A stretch of 5,534 nucleotides of DNA from DATAFT01 sp035544635 (lineage in GTDB: Bacteria; Acidobacteriota; Thermoanaerobaculia; Multivoradales; Multivoraceae). The notes under the pieces were generated by a model, which was given only the letters and a program-made list of their open reading frames with translations, did no database searches and was not told the origin of the DNA. A program made the translations under genes and the position numbers. Of this stretch, positions 1 through 5,534 are shown piece after piece. Where the stretch lies: the NCBI GenBank assembly GCA_035544635.1, contig DATKDQ010000196.1, positions 1 to 5,534 on the forward strand, read 5' to 3'. The first letter of the stretch is position 1. Each line of letters begins with the position of its first letter.

Positions 1-562
1 CACCTTCAGGCTCGGCCAGAGCGTCCATCTACGCGCCGCGGTGGCCGCTCTCGATCACGGCGAGACCTACGACGAGACCGGCATCGACTACGACGCCGAC
101 CTCGAGCTGCGCCACGGCGCCGTTCTTCTCGACTGGCACCCGGGCGGCCGCGGGTTCCGCTTGACCGCCGGCGGGGTCTGGAACGACAACGAGGTGGTGG
201 CCACGGCGCCGATCGAGGAGCTCTTGCGCCGCGAGATCCCCAACCTCCCGCCGTTGACCTTCGACGCGGGCACGCTGCGCGGCACCGTGACCGTCGATTC
301 GGTGGGGCCCTACCTGGGCTTCGGGTTCGGGAACCCCTTCGCCGGCGGCCGGTGGGGCATCGCGCTCGACTTGGGAGCGGTCTACCACGGCACGCCCGGC
401 GTGACCCTGGTGGCCGACACCATGATCCCGATCGAGCTCATTCCGGGTGGGCAGGAGGCACTCGACCGCGAGCTCGCCGAGGAGGAGCAGGAGCTCCAGG
501 CGGAGGTCGAGGACTATCGGTTCCTGCCGGTGGTCTCGCTCTCGATCAGCTTCAGGTTCTGA
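1..562 (+). CDS. Outer-membrane beta-barrel protein, C-terminal part (5' end outside window)
   Basis: The frame is open from base 2 to a TGA at 560-562, giving 186 residues with no start inside the window, so the gene is 5'-truncated by the window edge. The GTG at 41 is internal. Visible are alternating polar/hydrophobic strands with barrel-type motifs: GAVLLDWHP followed by GFRLTAGGVWNDN (fragment residues 38-63), PYLGFGFG (103-110), and a WGIALDLGAVYHGTPGVTL strand pair (118-136). A charged Glu-rich helical stretch (about 151-172) precedes a last strand ending SISFRF. A C-terminal Phe is the usual signal for BAM-dependent outer-membrane insertion. The pattern matches a widespread family of small, functionally uncharacterised outer-membrane proteins, recalled here from resemblance and not from a search. 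The likely location is the outer membrane; no ligand or pore function can be inferred. The gene is followed by a 120-base spacer before the YfhO-like gene on the same strand. Confidence 0.82.
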   Translation, partial: TFRLGQSVHLRAAVAALDHGETYDETGIDYDADLELRHGAVLLDWHPGGRGFRLTAGGVWNDNEVVATAPIEELLRREIPNLPPLTFDAGTLRGTVTVDSVGPYLGFGFGNPFAGGRWGIALDLGAVYHGTPGVTLVADTMIPIELIPGGQEALDRELAEEEQELQAEVEDYRFLPVVSLSISFRF

Positions 563-682
563 GCGAATCCGCGCGCTGCGGCGGGACGTGAGCGTGCGGG
601 ACGGGCACACCAGCGGTAGCGGGTCCGGCTGCTCGCTCGGATGGATTGCATCGCGACGCCTCCGGCTGGGAGGATCGGCGCG
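563..682. other. Short intergenic spacer
   Basis: This GC-rich spacer separates the beta-barrel gene from the YfhO-like gene. I see no clear promoter boxes and no hairpin with a T-tract. It contains the upstream in-frame ATG (641) and, at its right end, the ribosome binding site of the next gene. Read-through transcription from the first gene is possible but not shown. Confidence 0.5.
668..674 (+). promoter_or_regulatory. Ribosome binding site deciding a GTG start at 683
   Basis: GGGAGGA lies at 668-674, eight bases before the GTG at 683, which is close to ideal Shine-Dalgarno spacing. The alternative ATG at 641 is preceded by GGCTGCTCGCTCGG, with no purine-rich site. The 14 residues added by the ATG (MDCIATPPAGRIGA) do not look like a membrane-protein N-terminus, whereas the GTG start leads directly into a hydrophobic segment. 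Confidence 0.75.
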
Positions 683-2968
683 GTGAATCCAGGCCTGGTT
701 CTGGTCCTGCTCGCGAGCTTCGCCGGTCTGCTCTGGCGGCGATCGGAGCGAGGCGTGGCCTGGGCGGTGGTCGGGCTCGCGGCCGCGGCCCTGCTCGCTT
801 CGGCCCTGGTGTTGCCGGACGGCATTCCGAGCCCCTCGGGCAGCATGGGCAAGGTTGCGCCGTGGCAGGGCGCCGTCTCCGAGGAGCGCGGCATCGCCGA
901 TCTGGTGGACGTCTCGTTCCAGTTCGAGCCGTGGCTGCTCTACCTGCGCTCAGAGTGGCGCTCCGGCCGACTGCCGTTCTGGAACCCGCACCAGTACTCG
1001 GGCGCCCCGTTCTGGAGCAACGGCTCGAGCGCGCCGCTCTTCCCGCTTCATCTGCTCTTCAGCGCTCTGCCGCTCCAGCTCGGCTTCGTCGCGCTGGCCT
1101 GGCTGCGCGTGGTCATCGGGGGGTTCGGTGCCTATCGTCTCGCCCGCGAGCTGGGGGTCAGCCATCGGGCCGCGCTGATGGCGGCGGTCGTCTATCCCCT
1201 CTCGGGGCGTCTGGCGAGCTTCCTGCTCGTTTCCATGAGCAACGGCCTGGCGCTCGTCCCCTGGGTGTTCCTGGGTGTCGAGAGGATCGCCCGGGGCCGA
1301 GGTGGATTCGGGCTGCTAGCCGCGGCCACCGGCCTCCAGCTTCTCGCCGGTCATCCGGAGACCGCGGTCTTCACCGCGTTGGCTTCGGGCCTGTACCTGC
1401 TGGTTCGCGGCTGCGGAGACGAGACGGCGCAGCTCCCCGCCGAGCTCTCCGACCGCTCGCGCCGTGCCGCGGCGCGCGCGCGCCTCCTCGGCGTCTGGAG
1501 CCGCTTCGTGGCCGCCTGGGCGGTCGGGGCGGCGATCTCCGCCGTCCAGACGGTGCCGCTAGCTCATACCCTCTTCGCCACCGATCGCTGGCAGGAGTGG
1601 ACCCCGGGCGAGCCCATCCCGTTCGCGACGGCTCTCACGCTCTGGCTGCGCTTCCTCCTGCCCGATGCCTTCGGTCACGGGGCCGAGGAGACCTACTGGG
1701 GCCCGTACTCCTTCGTGGCGACGACCGTCTATGCGGGCGCCCTGACGCTGCCGCTCGCCGTGGCGGGAGCAGCACTCGCGCGCCGTGATCGCCGCGTCCG
1801 GGGCCTGCTCGTGATGGCCCTGGTCTGCCTGTTGGCGGCCTTCTACCAGGCGGGACTGCGGGAGGTCCTGCTGGCCGTTCCCGTCCTCCAGAAGGGCCTG
1901 CACCACTACCTACTGCTGGCGGTCGAGCTGGGCTTGGCGCTCCTGGCCGCCAAGGGCTTCGACCGTTGGGTCCACGGTGCCGCGCGAGGAGTGACGGTGG
2001 GGGCGGCCCTCGTGCTCGTGGGTCTGGCCGCGGGCTGGCTCGCCTTCGTCTCCGAGTGGCAGGAGCGTGCCCAGCTCGGCGTTCAGGTCGCGTGGACGGT
2101 GCTGGTCGCCGGATCGGCGATCCTCTTGACCGCGGCGCGGTGGCTGCCCGCGGCCAGGCGTGCCTGGCTCGCGCCGTTGCTCGTGGGTCTGGCGGCGGGG
2201 GATCTCGCCGTGGCGCACGCCCGGTCGATCCCCGGGCTCCCGGTCTCGCAGCTCTACCCCCGGACGCCGGCGGTCGCCTTTCTCGCCGGGCGGCCCGAGC
2301 GGATGGCGGCCACCGGGTTCGCGCTGCGACCCAATGCGGCGATGGTGTACGGCCTCTACGACGTGCGCGGCGACGACAGCCTGAAGCTGTCTCACTACGA
2401 GACGGTCTACGGCGCTCACCTCGGTGGCGGCCATCCCACCTACTTCCAGCCACTGAGCGGCTGGACGAGTCCCTGGCTCGATCGGCTCGGCGTCCGCTGG
2501 GTGATGACGGAGCCCCATGGCGTGGCTCTCGACCCGAGCTGGCGCCTTGCCTACGACGGCCCCGATGCCGTCGTCTTCGAGCGGCCCAGCGCCGGTGCCC
2601 TGGTGCGGTTCGAGCCGGCCGCGCCGGACGCGAGCCTCGAGGTGCTCGAGCGGCGTCCGGGCCGCTGGGAGATCGCCTGGGACACCGGCGAGGCGCGACT
2701 CCTCACCGTGGCCGAGACCTGGGACGCCGGCTGGCGGGCGCGCCTGGACGGGCGCCGGGTGCCGATCGAGGTGGTCGAGGGCGTGCTCCTGGGCGTCCGC
2801 TTGGGCCCGGGCGCGGGCCGTCTCGTCCTTCACCACCGCCCCGCCGGCCTCGCCTGGGGCACTGCTCTGAGCCTCGTCGGGCTGGCGGCGCTCGGGGCGC
2901 GGCGTCGCGGCGCCGCGCAGGGCGCCGGAAGGTGTCGTCCAGGCGAAGGTAATGCTTCCCAGCATTAG
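683..2968 (+). CDS. YfhO-family polytopic membrane protein (GT-C-like, putative glycosyltransferase)
   Basis: This is a complete 761-aa integral membrane protein if read from the GTG at 683; an ATG at 641 would add 14 residues. Hydrophobic segments begin at residues 4-18 and 25-44. The first large extracytoplasmic loop has DVSFQFEPW (76-84) and LPFWNPHQYSGAP (97-109), the YfhO/GT-C signature in which acidic loop residues sit near the active site. GHPE follows at 223-226. Many further membrane spans reach to about residue 520. A periplasmic domain follows with RPN (549-551), YGLYDVRG (556-563) and AETWDAGWRARLDG (677-690), the typical C-terminal motifs of YfhO proteins, then a last span at 726-739 and a short basic tail. 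Characterised Gram-positive YfhO relatives glycosylate teichoic acids or other envelope polymers. In Gram-negatives the substrate is unknown, so transfer of a lipid-linked sugar to an exported glycan or lipid is an inference. A hairpin overlaps the stop codon. Confidence 0.87.
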   Translation: MNPGLVLVLLASFAGLLWRRSERGVAWAVVGLAAAALLASALVLPDGIPSPSGSMGKVAPWQGAVSEERGIADLVDVSFQFEPWLLYLRSEWRSGRLPFWNPHQYSGAPFWSNGSSAPLFPLHLLFSALPLQLGFVALAWLRVVIGGFGAYRLARELGVSHRAALMAAVVYPLSGRLASFLLVSMSNGLALVPWVFLGVERIARGRGGFGLLAAATGLQLLAGHPETAVFTALASGLYLLVRGCGDETAQLPAELSDRSRRAAARARLLGVWSRFVAAWAVGAAISAVQTVPLAHTLFATDRWQEWTPGEPIPFATALTLWLRFLLPDAFGHGAEETYWGPYSFVATTVYAGALTLPLAVAGAALARRDRRVRGLLVMALVCLLAAFYQAGLREVLLAVPVLQKGLHHYLLLAVELGLALLAAKGFDRWVHGAARGVTVGAALVLVGLAAGWLAFVSEWQERAQLGVQVAWTVLVAGSAILLTAARWLPAARRAWLAPLLVGLAAGDLAVAHARSIPGLPVSQLYPRTPAVAFLAGRPERMAATGFALRPNAAMVYGLYDVRGDDSLKLSHYETVYGAHLGGGHPTYFQPLSGWTSPWLDRLGVRWVMTEPHGVALDPSWRLAYDGPDAVVFERPSAGALVRFEPAAPDASLEVLERRPGRWEIAWDTGEARLLTVAETWDAGWRARLDGRRVPIEVVEGVLLGVRLGPGAGRLVLHHRPAGLAWGTALSLVGLAALGARRRGAAQGAGRCRPGEGNASQH
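2950..2967 (+). other. Perfect 7-bp hairpin across the stop codon of the YfhO-like gene
   Basis: TAATGCT (2950-2956) and AGCATTA (2961-2967) are exact inverted repeats around a TCCC loop, and the TAG stop (2966-2968) lies in the right arm. The stem is AT-richer than its surroundings. No T-tract follows, so it is not a classic intrinsic terminator. It could be an mRNA 3'-end structure, a protein-binding palindrome or chance. It is followed at once by the tandem repeat at 2967-2980. Confidence 0.5.
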
Positions 2969-2980
2969 GAGCTAGGAGCT
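2967..2980. repeat. Two tandem copies of AGGAGCT
   Basis: The heptamer AGGAGCT occurs twice head to tail, directly after the stop-codon hairpin. It resembles a Shine-Dalgarno sequence, but no open frame with a fitting start follows it. Slippage or chance is the simplest reading. Confidence 0.6.
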
Positions 2981-3023
2981 CGCGCGCCATCGATCCATCG
3001 GTCACGCCGCGGGCCCGGGTCGC

Positions 3024-3055
3024 CGAGCTCGAGCTCGAGCTGTGGCTCGAGCTCG
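3024..3055 (+). repeat. CGAGCT hexamer repeat forming an 11-bp stem-loop; possible terminator
   Basis: CGAGCT is repeated three times at 3024-3041. The arms CGAGCTCGAGC (3030-3040) and GCTCGAGCTCG (3045-3055) are exact reverse complements around the four-base loop TGTG. This is by far the strongest secondary structure I see between genes. It lies 62 bases after the YfhO-like stop. No T-run follows (next bases are CCCCG), so a Rho-independent terminator would have to be of the T-less kind. An mRNA-stabilising or protein-binding role is equally possible. Each hexamer can also pair with itself, so the repeat may have arisen by slippage. Confidence 0.55.
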
Positions 3056-3165
3056 CCCCGTCGCGCGCACTCGCGCGCCGCGCTCGCAGAGCACTAGCGA
3101 TCACGGTGAGGCGCCATCTGAGGCACGCCTCGGGTCGGCGCGCCCGCCCGTGGGGCCCCGCGCGG

Positions 3166-3172
3166 TTAGAAT
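3166..3172 (+). promoter_or_regulatory. Possible -10 promoter element upstream of the GT-C-like gene
   Basis: TTAGAAT in an otherwise extremely GC-rich stretch includes TAGAAT (3167-3172), five of six matches to the sigma-70 consensus TATAAT. It would place transcription start near 3180, about 40 bases before the ATG at 3221. The -35 window around 3144-3149 is CCGCCC and does not match TTGACA. The call therefore rests on one box and its position only. Confidence 0.3.
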
Positions 3173-3220
3173 GTAGAACGGCTGACCTACTCATCGCCCT
3201 ATCGAGGCACGAGGGCCATC

Positions 3221-4822
3221 ATGCTGTCGTCGCTGTCTGCGGGTGTGCCTTCCGCTCGTCTCGCGCCCCGCGACGCGGCCAAGTACTCGCGTCCCGTGCT
3301 CGGACAACCGGTCGTTTACCTGCTCGCGGCTCTCTTGGCGTTCGCCGTCCTCTGGCTCCTCTGTCCTCAGGAGTACGTCGTGTCCGACCCCGGAGCCTAC
3401 TCGAAGCGCGCCTACCGGATTGCGGAGGACGGTCGCTTCGGCGCAGGGCACATCTTCGACCAGAGGCTGGCGGTGACCCTACCCACGGCCCTCGTGTACC
3501 GGACCGTGGGCGTCAACATCCTCACGACCAACTTCGTGGTGCTCCTGTCGGCGCTGCTGATCATGCTCACCGTGTGGCTGGCGCTCCCGGATACGAAGAG
3601 CAGAGCCATCGGCGCGGCGCTCTGTCTGACCAGCATCCCGCTCTTCAGCTCCTCGCTGGTGCTGTTTCCCGATCTCATCGCCACGGCGTTCATGGCGCTC
3701 TCGGCACACCTGTTGTTCTCGCGACGGAAGGTCGTCGAACGCCGCGGAGATCCGGCTCTCGTCTCCGTGGCGGCGGTCGCCCTGCTCTTCATCGCCTTTC
3801 TGGCGAAGGAGAGCGCCTACTGGGTGCTGCCGCTCTGGGTGTGGGCCGTCGTGATCGATCTCAGGCAGAGCGACCGAGCGACTCTGCTCCGCCGGTTCTA
3901 CGTTCCCGCGCTCGCAACAGCGATCGGTCTCGCAGCCGTCTATCTCGCCTTCTCGTACGCGACGTGGGGCGATCCGCTCATCCGCTTCAAGGTCATTCAG
4001 GCGATGACCGGCCAACACGTCTGGTCGTGGGGTGAGGACTCCGCCGAGCTCCTCGCGCGCCTGACGGTAGGCCCGCCCAGGTTCTTCTATCGGGAGTACG
4101 GCGCTCTGATCCTCCTGCTGGCCGCCCTCGGCGGGTCTCTGGCGACAGGTCCCATGCGACCGTGGAGCTTCTACGCGGCTTCATGCCTGCTGTTGTTCTG
4201 GTTCGGGTCGAGCAGCTTCACCAGCTACCAGCCCCTGCCTCTGAAGCCTCGCCAGGCGTTGCCCATCCTCCCTGCGATCTACATCCTGGCGGCGTGCTCG
4301 GCCTCCCGCATCAGGATTCCCTTCGGATCGTGGCAACGCGCCAGGTCCCTCGTCCCCGTGCTGCTGATCCTGACGTACGCCGGCTGGCGCTTCGTCGCTC
4401 ACTACGAGTCGAGACGAGAGAAGGTGTTCCCCGAGCAGGTCGCCATGTCCCACGTACGGAACCAGATACGCTCCGACCCGGAGAGCGACTACCTGCTGGT
4501 GTGCTCGGACAGCAGCAGCGTGGGCTCGCTCTCGTTCTTCTTCGGCTACGAGTACCCCGACAACCTCGAGGTCGTCTACGTGGAGGACCTCTCACCCGAG
4601 CAGGTTCACGGCAGAGCCGCTTACGTATACGTCAACCACGGCCGCTCCAGCTATCGCTGGGATAAATACGGCAAGCGTCACTACGACGCGGAAATCCAGT
4701 CTCTGACCTTCGCCCCCGTCTATCAGGAGAAGGACGTGCTTCTCCTACGCAGCGACCGAGAGGACCTGCTCTTGGAGCTGATCGCCATGAGCGCGCGCCG
4801 GCGATCCGAGGACGAGAGCTAA
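3221..4822 (+). CDS. Polytopic membrane protein, putative GT-C (ArnT/PMT-like) glycosyltransferase
   Basis: This is a complete 533-aa protein with an ATG preceded by GAGGG (3211-3215) five bases away, and a TAA stop at 4820-4822. A short basic N-terminus leads into a span at residues 31-47, followed by an extracytoplasmic loop with SDPGAY (55-60), placed as the first acidic motif of GT-C enzymes. Further segments run at about 99-121, 128-148, 152-166, 179-194, 199-212, 227-247, 294-308, 316-332, 346-360 and 377-393. FPD (149-151), AKESAY (195-200), WGDPL (249-253) and PRQALPILP (343-351) sit where family-39/ArnT-like enzymes carry comparable motifs. Residues about 396-533 form a soluble tail of mixed strands and helices. 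GT-C proteins transfer sugar from a polyprenyl-phosphate donor on the periplasmic face; donor and acceptor here are unknown. The gene is less GC-rich than the YfhO gene, hinting at different ancestry. Other polytopic families cannot be fully excluded. Confidence 0.72.
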   Translation: MLSSLSAGVPSARLAPRDAAKYSRPVLGQPVVYLLAALLAFAVLWLLCPQEYVVSDPGAYSKRAYRIAEDGRFGAGHIFDQRLAVTLPTALVYRTVGVNILTTNFVVLLSALLIMLTVWLALPDTKSRAIGAALCLTSIPLFSSSLVLFPDLIATAFMALSAHLLFSRRKVVERRGDPALVSVAAVALLFIAFLAKESAYWVLPLWVWAVVIDLRQSDRATLLRRFYVPALATAIGLAAVYLAFSYATWGDPLIRFKVIQAMTGQHVWSWGEDSAELLARLTVGPPRFFYREYGALILLLAALGGSLATGPMRPWSFYAASCLLLFWFGSSSFTSYQPLPLKPRQALPILPAIYILAACSASRIRIPFGSWQRARSLVPVLLILTYAGWRFVAHYESRREKVFPEQVAMSHVRNQIRSDPESDYLLVCSDSSSVGSLSFFFGYEYPDNLEVVYVEDLSPEQVHGRAAYVYVNHGRSSYRWDKYGKRHYDAEIQSLTFAPVYQEKDVLLLRSDREDLLLELIAMSARRRSEDES

Positions 4823-5260
4823 TGCAGAACTGGCTCCCGCTCCAGAGCAGCCGAGCCGAAGCCGCCCGCGAGGATCATCGCCGGCGGCGTCGGGCCGAGC
4901 TCGCGCTCTAAGTCGCGCATCGAGCCCTCGATCTCGTCGGCGGGCCGCGGCCGGTGCCAGCCGGATCAGCAGCGGATGGGTCCGGGTATGGGGCGCCACG
5001 GCGAGACCTTCGGCGCGCAACCGCCGCAGACGGTCCCAGTCGAGGATCGGGCTCGCCAGCGACTCGTGGTCGATCGCGGAGCAGATCGAGTCGACGAGAG
5101 GCATGGCTTCCTGGTGGGACATCGCCTTCACTCGATCGGTCAAGGCCCGGAGCGCCAAGCGTCGTTGCGCGGAGGTCCGCAGGGGGAAGCTCCCGAGCGG
5201 CGTCTCCATCGACTGGCCGCTCGCGCCGACGGCTCGGCGCAGGCGATCCCACCAGAACAT
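4819..5260 (-). pseudogene. Broken remnant of a NodB-type polysaccharide deacetylase
   Basis: On the minus strand, reading from 5260, a segment opens MFWWDRLRRAVGASG and continues through RALTDRVKAMSHQEAMPLV and ILDWDRLRRLRAEG to VAPHTRTHPLL. This is the central part of a polysaccharide deacetylase, with the HxxxH zinc motif HTRTH at 4990-4976. After LAPAAAR the homologous reading jumps frame: one extra base near 4939-4944 is needed to continue as DEIEGSMRDLERELGPTPP, which is typical of the family. That shifted frame stops at a TAG at 4821-4819. The N-terminal part with the catalytic Asp motif (TFDDG type) is absent, its place being taken by the amidohydrolase start, and the C-terminal motifs are also missing. 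About 147 residues remain, against roughly 250-350 in the family. Intact members remove acetyl groups from polysaccharides; this copy cannot be active. A sequencing error could explain the frameshift but not both missing ends. Confidence 0.78.
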
Positions 5261-5299
5261 CGATGGCGCTGGCCGGGGAAGGCGGTGGGCACGGATCCC

Positions 5300-5534
5300 A
5301 TGCTCGCGCTCGTCGGCGTCGTGCCGCTGGATCCGTCCACAGGCCAGGCCGGCGAGGCTTCGACGGTGCTCGCTTCCGGGGACCGGATCGTCGCCGTCGA
5401 GGCGACGCGCACGGCGACGGTGCCGCCGGGGGCAGTCGAGGTGGCGGCGGAGGGGATGTACCTGCTGCCCGGGCTCTGGGACCTGCACACCCATGGGAGC
5501 CCGATCCGCCTCGAGCCGTCAGGGGGCGACGACG
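5300..5534 (+). CDS. Amidohydrolase family protein, N-terminal part (3' end outside window)
   Basis: The frame from ATG 5300 stays open to the window edge (78 full codons). It begins MLALVGVVPLDPSTGQAG, continues with SGDRIVAVE, and reaches YLLPGLWDLHTHG. This is the N-terminal beta-sandwich strand pattern of metal-dependent amidohydrolases followed by the HxH metal-binding motif (H63 and H65, bases 5486-5494) that starts the TIM barrel. Substrates in this superfamily vary widely (peptidase-, imidazolonepropionase- and dipeptidase-like), so none is proposed. The start is uncertain: GTG 5285 is also in frame, with GGGGAAGG at 5275-5282 only two bases away, and ATG 5300 has only a weak GGTGGG (5284-5289). 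The frame is open further upstream, but that stretch is antisense to the deacetylase remnant. No signal peptide is visible, although many relatives beginning LALVGVTVIDG carry one. The enzyme is thus either cytoplasmic or has lost its leader. Confidence 0.8.
   Translation, partial: MLALVGVVPLDPSTGQAGEASTVLASGDRIVAVEATRTATVPPGAVEVAAEGMYLLPGLWDLHTHGSPIRLEPSGGDD

Larger units (their letters stand above)
2969..3220. other. 252-base intergenic region with repeats and hairpins
   Basis: No credible gene is seen on either strand. The region holds the AGGAGCT doublet, a near-repeat CCATCGAT/CCATCGGT (about 2987-3002), a CGAGCT hexamer run that forms a strong hairpin (3024-3055), CGCGCG-rich sequence at 3060-3085, and an AT-pocket at 3166-3178 that may be a promoter. 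The layout (structure first, then promoter-like sequence) suits a transcription boundary between the two membrane genes, which is an inference. Confidence 0.55.

Noticed and set aside
1910..2965. Long minus-strand open frame (351 codons) antisense to the YfhO-like gene, and another at 1635-2453
   Set aside because: Very GC-rich genes leave stop-free antisense frames. The translations are Arg/Pro/Gly-rich, without domains, and oppose a clearly recognised protein.
3060..3090. CGCGCG-rich short repeats as a CRISPR or origin signal
   Set aside because: There are no regularly spaced identical repeats, DnaA boxes or AT-rich unwinding element; it is simple GC-rich sequence.
2703..3194. Minus-strand frame through the 2969-3220 spacer encoding a Ser-rich run
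   Set aside because: The Ser run is only the translation of the CGAGCT repeat. It has no ribosome binding site or recognisable domain and runs into the YfhO-like gene antisense.
3106..4035. Plus-strand 309-codon frame overlapping the GT-C-like gene
   Set aside because: It is Arg-rich and low in structure, in a shifted frame across a gene with convincing membrane segments, and has no supported start.
5263..5320. ATG at 5263 as the amidohydrolase start
   Set aside because: It is in a different frame from LALVGV and YLLPGLWDLHTH and gives an Arg/Gly-rich translation.
4745..5494. Single 249-codon minus-strand gene spanning the deacetylase remnant
   Set aside because: Only the part from 5260 to about 4944 resembles a deacetylase. 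The upstream part is antisense to the amidohydrolase and the downstream part is out of the family frame.

Overview
The window is very GC-rich DNA that looks like a Gram-negative bacterium. It holds the end of an outer-membrane beta-barrel gene, two polytopic membrane genes with glycosyltransferase (GT-C-like) character, and the start of a metal-dependent amidohydrolase gene. The gene types and base composition would suit an Acidobacteriota- or Myxococcota-like organism. That placement is an inference from general resemblance, and no taxonomic marker gene is present.

Layout, left to right. (1) 1-562, plus strand: the 3' part of a small outer-membrane beta-barrel protein ending in an aromatic-rich final strand. 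(2) 563-682: short spacer without a gene. (3) 683-2968, plus: a complete YfhO-family membrane protein of 761 aa. A GTG at 683 with a strong Shine-Dalgarno site is a better start than the ATG 42 bases upstream. (4) 2969-3220: a 252-base spacer with two perfect hairpins, short tandem repeats and a possible -10 box. (5) 3221-4822, plus: a complete 533-aa polytopic protein that looks like a divergent GT-C/ArnT-PMT-like glycosyltransferase with a soluble C-terminal tail. It is less GC-rich than the YfhO gene. (6) 4819-5260, minus: a broken remnant of a NodB-type polysaccharide deacetylase, missing both ends and carrying a frameshift. (7) 5300-5534, plus: the N-terminus of an amidohydrolase that runs off the window.

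How they may work together: the two GT-C-like proteins and the deacetylase remnant all belong to families acting on envelope or exported glycans, so this may be the edge of, or debris from, a cell-surface polysaccharide region. The genes are not a tight operon (spacings 120 and 252 bases), so a shared pathway is not shown. The most informative part is 4819-5310, where a decayed gene meets an amidohydrolase that seems to start without a signal peptide, as if a deletion or rearrangement had joined two head-to-head genes. I saw no convincing new defence, mobile or RNA-guided system, and no tRNA, rRNA, CRISPR array or insertion sequence.
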